IMG/VR virus record: IMGVR_UViG_3300029267_001052
Location: 1 to 23,342 of that record
Length of the DNA: 23,342 nt
Direction: 5' to 3' (one strand)
Origin: a virus
This document shows positions 22,440-23,342 of the stretch, one piece after another. The first letter of the stretch is position 1. Each line of letters opens with the position of its first letter. A program made the translations under genes and the position numbers. Under the pieces are notes generated by a model, which searched no databases, was not told where the DNA came from, and saw only the letters and a list, made by a program, of their open reading frames with translations.

Positions 22440-23342
22440 ATGAAAATACGAGACCGAATCAAAGAACTTCGTCGAGTCCGTGCAGGCGACCTATCGCCCA
22501 ATCCGAGAAACTGGCGTACGCACCCACAGGGGCAGGTGGATGCTTTGCGTGGCGTGATAGCCGAGGTCGGGTACGCCGACGCCCTGCTTGCACGTGAGCT
22601 ACCCGACGGCACGCTTGAGCTAATCGACGGGCACGCCCGGCAGTCGCTCGACCCGGACCAAGAAGTGCCCGTACTAGTATTGGACCTTGACCAGGACGAG
22701 GCACTTAAGCTGATGACGGTGCTCGATCCGCTGGCCGCGATGGCGGAGGCCAACGAGTCAGCGCTGGAAACGTTACTGGCGGAGATCGACACGGATAGCG
22801 AGGCCGTGCAAGCGATGCTGGATGAGATGGCGAAGGACAACGGGATTGACCTTGGCGGCGAAGAGGAGCCGGTTGACGCGGAGCCACCGGCAATCCGGGG
22901 AGGAGGAATAGAGGATTTGGCACCGACGGCAGAAGAATCGGCGATACTTTCGGGGCGCAAGATTTTGGTAGAGTTTTCCGGCGGCAAAGACAGTTCTGCT
23001 GCCGCTTGTTGGTGCCGCGAATACTTACCAGCCGCCGACACTACGCTGCTGTTCGTGGATATGGGGGCAGATTTTACCGGGTTCATGCTTTTCTTGCACG
23101 AATTTGCAGAATGGATCGGCATTCGACTCAGAGTGCTACGATCAAAGAGAAACATGGTCGATTTGTTTTTGTCGAAAAAGGAGTGGCCCCATTTTATGCA
23201 TTCCTATTGTCACGACCAATTGCATGGGGCTTTGGATGAGTGTGTTCGGGAATACAACGCGGAAGATATTGTAGTAGTGCGGGGAGGCCGGCGAGAGGAA
23301 AAGGCCGCGAGTGGCCGAACAAACAAGACGCGGTGGCTGGAG
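22440..23342 (+). CDS. ParB/Srx-domain protein fused to a PAPS reductase-like PP-loop domain (3' partial)
   Basis: The frame is open from the ATG at 22440 to the window end, 301 codons, so the gene continues outside. No Shine-Dalgarno is visible upstream; the leader is pyrimidine-rich. Residues 1-90 are a ParB-N/sulfiredoxin-type domain (VRAGDLSPNPRNWRTHPQGQ, LIDGHARQ with D63-G-H65, VPVLVLDL). Residues about 95-165 are an acidic linker. Residues about 173-301 hold SGGKDSSAA (180-188), the PP-loop ATP pyrophosphatase motif of the PAPS reductase/DndC type, then LLFVDMGAD. ParB and PAPS-reductase proteins also pair as separate IbrB and IbrA. Possible roles are DNA modification, nucleic-acid sulfur chemistry or regulation. 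Its place after the fibre genes, where terminase genes often follow, is notable. Confidence 0.72.
   Translation, partial: MKIRDRIKELRRVRAGDLSPNPRNWRTHPQGQVDALRGVIAEVGYADALLARELPDGTLELIDGHARQSLDPDQEVPVLVLDLDQDEALKLMTVLDPLAAMAEANESALETLLAEIDTDSEAVQAMLDEMAKDNGIDLGGEEEPVDAEPPAIRGGGIEDLAPTAEESAILSGRKILVEFSGGKDSSAAACWCREYLPAADTTLLFVDMGADFTGFMLFLHEFAEWIGIRLRVLRSKRNMVDLFLSKKEWPHFMHSYCHDQLHGALDECVREYNAEDIVVVRGGRREEKAASGRTNKTRWLE

Noticed and set aside
22412-23155. Minus-strand 247-codon open frame, Ser-rich
   Set aside because: It lies opposite the ParB-PAPS frame, has only low-complexity serine runs, and shows no motif; the + strand frame has clear ParB and SGGKDSS motifs.
1-23342. CRISPR array, tRNA, integrase or attachment site
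   Set aside because: No regularly spaced repeats, cloverleaf-like sequence, or recombinase motif was found by reading.

Overview
The window looks like part of a tailed-phage genome or prophage. Every convincing gene lies on the + strand, and stops and starts are tightly coupled (ATGA, GTGA and TAATG overlaps). There is no gene-free stretch longer than about 200 bases. The gene content is phage-like: a recombination set, a replication protein, HNH and Vsr-like nucleases, orphan DNA methyltransferases, small membrane proteins, fibre proteins and a ParB-domain protein. No integrase, repressor, capsid, portal, terminase, tRNA or CRISPR array is visible, so lifestyle and boundaries cannot be decided. 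Several families (Cys-rich N-termini on the methyltransferases, DUF5131, DUF6378, the ParB protein, the papain-like protein) resemble planctomycete-associated phages as I remember them. That host assignment is inference only.

Layout. Positions 1-1.4 kb hold the tail of an unknown gene, a small zinc-ribbon protein, a coiled-coil protein and unknown small ORFs. Positions 1.4-4.0 kb hold a recombination module: a Cas4/RecB-like PD-(D/E)XK nuclease whose conserved motifs appear circularly permuted, a Sak4-like AAA ATPase, and a protein with an SSB-type acidic tail ending DDIPW. Positions 4.0-6.0 kb hold two small proteins, a replication-initiator-like protein with an AACGG microsatellite, and an HNH nuclease. 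Positions 6.0-8.0 kb hold two adjacent DNA methyltransferases whose ends are nearly identical at the DNA level while their cores differ. Positions 8.0-14.1 kb are accessory and metabolic genes: a Trp/Ala-repeat protein, a Vsr-like nuclease, a DUF5131 protein lacking its radical-SAM half, a repeat-GNAT fusion, a metallophosphoesterase, HTH and zinc-ribbon proteins, a HAD phosphatase, a DUF6378 protein and an HExxH protein.

Positions 14.1-18.6 kb are a run of short proteins, most with an N-terminal membrane segment or signal, surrounding a papain-like cysteine peptidase and a degenerate nuclease-fold protein. This is the best candidate for a lysis or host-envelope module. Positions 18.65-22.34 kb encode two beta-rich fibre/tailspike-type proteins. 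A terminator-like hairpin follows. The window ends inside a gene fusing a ParB/Srx domain to a PAPS-reductase-like PP-loop domain.

The genes suggest phage recombination-dependent replication (nuclease, annealing ATPase, ssDNA-binding protein), DNA modification (two methyltransferases and possibly the ParB-PAPS protein), then envelope interaction and host recognition. The most unusual items are the permuted nuclease, the methyltransferase pair with interchangeable cores, the radical-SAM-less DUF5131 protein and the protease-containing membrane cluster.
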